Below, one piece after another: positions 61,203 through 64,000 of a stretch of 64,000 bases of DNA. The translations under genes and the position numbers were made by a program. The stretch lies in assembly GCF_006716445.1 (NCBI RefSeq), contig NZ_VFPA01000002.1, positions 930,001 to 994,000 on the forward strand, given 5' to 3'. Positions within the stretch are counted from its first letter, which is position 1. Every line of letters starts with the position of its first letter. The stretch is from Pseudonocardia kunmingensis. GTDB taxonomy: Bacteria; Actinomycetota; Actinomycetes; Mycobacteriales; Pseudonocardiaceae. The notes under the pieces were generated by a model, which saw nothing but the letters and a program-made list of their open reading frames with translations, was not told the DNA's origin and made no database searches.

Positions 61203-61615
61203 CGACCATCGAGACCTTCTTCAGGGTCGCGCAGGCCACCGGCGCCGAGGTCGAGGCGGAGGCCGTCGTGAGCCCGGTCGCCTTCAGCGCGCGCTACGAC
61301 CTCGACCGCACCACCGGCCTGATCTCCCGCAACGATCACCCCCTGAAGGGGCAGTCGGTCCGCGGCAAGATCTTCATCGCACCCGGCGTCCAGGGCGGGG
61401 TCGCCGCAGGCTGGGCGTTCCTGTCGATGCGCGGCCTCGGCGTGGGTCCGCGTGGCCTGATCTTCGGTGCCGTCAACCCGGTCATGGTCCAGGGCGCCGT
61501 CACCGCGGGCCTGCCGATCGTCGCCGGTGTCGACCAGGAGTTCTTCGAGACGGTCCGCACCGGCGAACTCGTGCGGATCTCTCCGGATAACCACACCGTC
61601 GCCATCGTCCGCTGA
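61199..61615 (+). CDS. Aconitase X small (swivel) subunit, DUF126
   Basis: 138 residues, ATG overlapping the large-subunit stop. It is the swivel domain of aconitase X: an LISRNDHPLKGQSVRGKIFIAPGVQGGVAAGWAF core, with the conserved Ser/Arg segment H-P-L-x-G-x-S-V-x-G, and GLPIVAGVDQEFFETVRTGELVRI. In fused AcnX proteins this domain is N- or C-terminal to the catalytic part. It completes the active site over the iron-sulfur cluster. It belongs with the large subunit and the permease at 61930. Confidence 0.85.
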   Translation: MTTIETFFRVAQATGAEVEAEAVVSPVAFSARYDLDRTTGLISRNDHPLKGQSVRGKIFIAPGVQGGVAAGWAFLSMRGLGVGPRGLIFGAVNPVMVQGAVTAGLPIVAGVDQEFFETVRTGELVRISPDNHTVAIVR

Positions 61616-61929
61616 ACGGCGCACCACCGCACAGCCCGACCGACGACCATCCCACCGCATCCGCGTCTCGGTGTGGCGTGACGCCTGCCCCAACCCATTC
61701 CTGCGTAGCGCGAGACGGGGCATCGGCGACCGCGTACCCGGCCGATCACGAGCCGCACGCCGTCCGGTGCTGGCGCACCCCCCAGAGGAGACAACGTTGT
61801 CGCCCGTGCAGTTCTTCTGCCCTGTCCTGCTCGCCGTCACCTTCGCGGCCGCCGACCCGCGACACGTGGCCGTCGGCCTCGTCACGAGCACTGCCGGTTC
61901 CTCCCCCTCGTCAGGCGCAGGAGGTCGTC
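61616..61929. other. Gap between aconitase X and MatC-like permease, with possible small ORF
   Basis: 314 bases. Bases 61797-61940 hold a 47-codon open frame with a good ribosome binding site that overlaps the permease start; the first 180 bases show no recognisable element. Confidence 0.5.
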
Positions 61930-61940
61930 GTGTCTCCTGA
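61797..61940 (+). CDS. Possible small ORF overlapping the start of the MatC-like permease
   Basis: 47 codons from TTG 61797, with GAGGAG at 61785-61790, ending 11 bases inside the permease gene that starts at GTG 61930. The product begins MSPVQFFCPVLLAVTFAAAD, mildly hydrophobic, with a polar tail. It matches no family I know and is not similar to the small ORF before the other MatC-like permease. Translational coupling is possible; it could also be chance. Confidence 0.3.
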   Translation: MSPVQFFCPVLLAVTFAAADPRHVAVGLVTSTAGSSPSSGAGGRRVS

Positions 61941-63297
61941 GCTGATCTCCATCTACGTCCTCGTCGCCATGTTCGTCATCGCGTCGTGGCTGCCCGTCAA
62001 CCTCGGCGTGCTCGCGCTGGCCGCCGCCTACCTCGTCGGCGGTCTGGTCGGAGGGCTCAGCCCCGACGACATCTTCGGCGGGTTCCCGAGCAAGCTGTTC
62101 GTCCTGCTGGTGGGCGTCACCTACCTGTTCGCCATCGCCCAGACCAACGGGACCGTCGAGTGGATGATCGATCGCGGAGTCGGATTGGTGCGCGGTCGTC
62201 TCGCGTTCATCCCGTGGCTGATGTACGGCCTCACCGCGCTGCTCGCCGCGATGGGCGCTCTCGCCGCCGCCGCGCTTGCCTGCGTCGCTCCCATCGCGCT
62301 GCGGTTCGCCGCCCGGCACTCGATCAACCCCTTGATGATGGGGATCATGATCTGCCTCGGCTCGGTCGGCGGCAGCTTCTCACCGATCAGCCCGTTCGGC
62401 GTGATCACCGATGGCGTTCTCGCGGAAGCCGGTCTCCCTCGTTCGCCCGGTCTGCTGTTCATCAACAACCTCGCGTTCAGCGCCGCTGTGGCCGTCGTCG
62501 TGTTCCTGGTGCTCGGGGGAGGTGGACTGTGGAAGCGCGGCAAGGTGGGAGCCGGTGCGGCCGACCCGATCGAGGAAGGCCCCGACCACGGCGGGTCCAG
62601 CGGACCGAGCGCCGGCTCGAGCCCCGGAACGGTCGGGCTCGGCCCGGCTGCAGCCGTGACCGCCAGCCCGCAACGGGTCGGCAGCCGCGCCCCGTCCGCT
62701 CGCATCAACCGCTCGCAGGCGTTGACGCTGACCGGCATCCTCGCGCTGGTCGTCGGCGCTCTCGTGTTCGGCCTCGACGTCGGGTTGCTCGCCATCGTCA
62801 TCAGCGTTCCGCTCACCCTGTTCGCGACCGACCGCGCGGCCGAGGCGGTTCAGAAGGTGCCGTGGTCGGTCGTGCTGCTGATCGGGGGGATGCTGACCTA
62901 CGTCGGAGTGCTCGAGCACGTCGGCACGCTCGACTACGTGGGAAACCTGATCAACCAGAGCGGGAGGCCGCTGTTCGCCGCGCTGGCACTGTGCTTCGTG
63001 GGTGCGCTGATCTCGGCGTTCGCGGCGACAGCCGGTGTGCTGGCGGCGACCATCCCGCTCGCGGTCCCGGTGCTGATGACGCACGACCTTTCGGTGATCG
63101 GCACCGTGACCGCGCTGGCGATCGCGTCGACCCTGGTGGACAGCAGCCCGATGTCGACCAACGGCGCGTTGCTGCTGGCCAACCAGCAGACCCTGCCCGA
63201 GCGGGTGTTCTTCCGCCGACTGCTGCTCTGGGCCGTGCTCACCGTCGTCGCCGGCCCGCCGCTGGTCTGGCTCGTCTTCGTCGTGCCGGGCGGGTAG
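61930..63297 (+). CDS. SLC13/MatC-type dicarboxylate (dianion) permease, second copy
   Basis: 455 residues from GTG 61930 with AGGAGG about six bases upstream. Layout matches the copy at 20471: FGGFPSKLFVLLVGVTYLFAIAQTNGT in the first half, a Gly/Ser/Pro-rich cytosolic linker at about residues 205-255, and IASTLVDSSPMSTNGALLLANQ with VFFRRLLLWAVLTVVAGPPLVWLVFV at the end. Members carry malonate- or succinate-like dianions. Placed behind the aconitase X genes it likely imports their substrate, which would then be an acidic molecule rather than a free imino acid. It converges on the RidA gene, 10 bases away. Confidence 0.83.
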   Translation: MSPELISIYVLVAMFVIASWLPVNLGVLALAAAYLVGGLVGGLSPDDIFGGFPSKLFVLLVGVTYLFAIAQTNGTVEWMIDRGVGLVRGRLAFIPWLMYGLTALLAAMGALAAAALACVAPIALRFAARHSINPLMMGIMICLGSVGGSFSPISPFGVITDGVLAEAGLPRSPGLLFINNLAFSAAVAVVVFLVLGGGGLWKRGKVGAGAADPIEEGPDHGGSSGPSAGSSPGTVGLGPAAAVTASPQRVGSRAPSARINRSQALTLTGILALVVGALVFGLDVGLLAIVISVPLTLFATDRAAEAVQKVPWSVVLLIGGMLTYVGVLEHVGTLDYVGNLINQSGRPLFAALALCFVGALISAFAATAGVLAATIPLAVPVLMTHDLSVIGTVTALAIASTLVDSSPMSTNGALLLANQQTLPERVFFRRLLLWAVLTVVAGPPLVWLVFVVPGG

Positions 63298-63307
63298 AAG
63301 GCACGGG

Positions 63308-63703
63308 TCAGGCCGGAAGGGCGGCGATCGCCTCGATCTCGAAGAGGTAGTCCGGGTTGGCGAAGCCGGCCACCTGCACCAGGGTGCTCACCGGGAAGTC
63401 CCGCGGGAAGAACCGGGAGCGCACCTCGCGCATCTCGTCGCGGTGCAGCCGGTAGTCCTCCCCGACGAAGACGTTCACCTTGACGATGTCCGCCATGGCC
63501 CCGCCCGCCGCCGCCAGCACCTGCTGCAGGTTCTCGAAGGCGACCTCGGCCTGGTCGACGAGGCCGCGTGGCATCGTGCCGTCCGGGCGGTAGCCGATGA
63601 TGCCGCTGACGAACAGCAGGCTCCCGCCCGTCACCTTGATCGCCTGGCTGAAGTCCCACGTCGGGGCGTAGATCGAGGTGGGCGAGATGAACGTCTTGTG
63701 CAC
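63308..63703 (-). CDS. RidA/YjgF-family protein
   Basis: 131 residues from GTG 63703 with AGGAG seven bases upstream. RidA-fold features are GGSLLFVSGIIGYRPDG, VDQAEVAFENLQQVLAAAGG, MADIVKVNVFV and the C-terminal LFEIEAIAALPA with the conserved Glu. The Arg that binds the carboxylate in canonical enamine deaminases (in R-x-x-v-x-V) is replaced; the local text is STLVQVAGFANPDYLFEIEAIA. It may be a specialised member of a catabolic operon instead of housekeeping RidA. It lies just downstream of an ABC permease gene on the same strand. Confidence 0.83.
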   Translation of the reverse strand: MHKTFISPTSIYAPTWDFSQAIKVTGGSLLFVSGIIGYRPDGTMPRGLVDQAEVAFENLQQVLAAAGGAMADIVKVNVFVGEDYRLHRDEMREVRSRFFPRDFPVSTLVQVAGFANPDYLFEIEAIAALPA

Positions 63704-63728
63704 GCTGGTGCTCCTGAGCTCGCAGGGG

Positions 63729-64000
63729 TCAGCTGACGGCACTGACGCTGCCGCTGTACCACGGTGCCCAGCGGCGACGCGCTCCGGAGATCGCCAGCAG
63801 CAGTCCGTTCGCGATGACCACCATGACGAGGACGATCGCCAGCGCCTCGTCCATGCGGAAGTCGAACGCCGCCCGCTCGAGCATGTGCCCGAGGCCGCCT
63901 GCCCCGCCGAGGAACTCGCCCAGCACCGCACCCGTGAAGCCGAGCGCGGCGCCGCGCTGGATACCGGCGAGGCTGAACGGGAGGGTGGACGGGAGGATGA
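63729..64000 (-). CDS. ABC importer permease, SsuC/TauC type, C-terminal part (5' end outside window)
   Basis: The frame runs to the window edge, giving the last 89 residues. It reads ILPSTLPFSLAGIQRGAALG followed by FTGAVLGEFLGGAGGLGHML, the conserved region after the EAA loop in nitrate/sulfonate/taurine-type permeases. It ends with one more membrane segment (LAIVLVMVVIANGLLLAISGARRRWAPW). This gene precedes the RidA gene by 26 bases in the same direction and probably belongs to its operon. The partners lie outside the window. Confidence 0.82.
   Translation of the reverse strand, partial: ILPSTLPFSLAGIQRGAALGFTGAVLGEFLGGAGGLGHMLERAAFDFRMDEALAIVLVMVVIANGLLLAISGARRRWAPWYSGSVSAVS

Overview
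The window is very GC-rich, with start codons split between ATG and GTG, many ATGA/GTGA gene overlaps and mycothiol-era actinobacterial families (DinB/DUF664, FadR-GntR, HutC-GntR, IclR). This points to a high-GC actinomycete, most like Pseudonocardia or a relative; the genus is inference. I see no rRNA, tRNA, CRISPR array, insertion sequence or phage gene. It is an accessory catabolic region: consecutive substrate-specific operons, each with its own transporter and local regulator (MocR, two IclR, FadR, RpiR, LysR, AraC, HutC).

Layout. (1) 1-594: end of a GH3 glycosidase. (2) 810-9118: MocR regulator divergent from a carbohydrate ABC importer, a Gfo/Idh/MocA dehydrogenase, a cupin and two genes that together equal the plant Tm-1 protein. 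(3) 9324-19254: IclR-controlled oxidative cluster with an MHS-type transporter, 4-OT tautomerase, two alpha/beta hydrolases, two SDRs, a 4-hydroxyacetophenone-type Baeyer-Villiger monooxygenase, a one-piece FMN/2Fe-2S reductase and a CYP199A-like P450. (4) 19384-30008: probable organosulfonate locus, with a TauE-type exporter, a MatC-type dianion permease, a FadR regulator and a seven-gene operon resembling SuyA, SuyB, an aldehyde dehydrogenase, an MFS carrier, a sulfolactaldehyde-reductase-like beta-HAD, SlcC and ComC. A 19-base sequence that contains a FadR-type half-palindrome occurs in front of both transcription units.

(5) 30131-37077, minus strand: Ugp/Mal-type ABC importer operon that also encodes a tyrosine-phosphatase-like enzyme, a metallophosphoesterase and an RpiR regulator. 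(6) 37358-46034: poorly understood operon with two proteins I do not recognise, an IclR regulator, an M19 dipeptidase homologue with an altered metal site, an SsuABC-type importer and a ThDP enzyme. (7) 46113-50869: single genes and two gene remnants (LysR, methyltransferase). (8) 50967-54312: LysR divergent from a metallo-beta-lactamase-fold hydrolase and an MHS permease, across a long palindrome. (9) 54356-59022: AraC regulator, carotenoid-oxygenase-family dioxygenase, MFS and hydrolase. (10) 59058-63297: HutC regulator divergent from a two-subunit aconitase X and a second MatC-type permease. (11) 63308-64000: RidA protein and the start of another ABC importer.

The strongest case for an under-described system is region 4. 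Its genes suffice on paper to take 2,3-dihydroxypropanesulfonate or sulfolactaldehyde to (S)- and (R)-sulfolactate, interconvert the enantiomers through sulfopyruvate, cleave (R)-sulfolactate to pyruvate and sulfite, and export the sulfite. All functions are assigned by reading the sequences; no database search was run.
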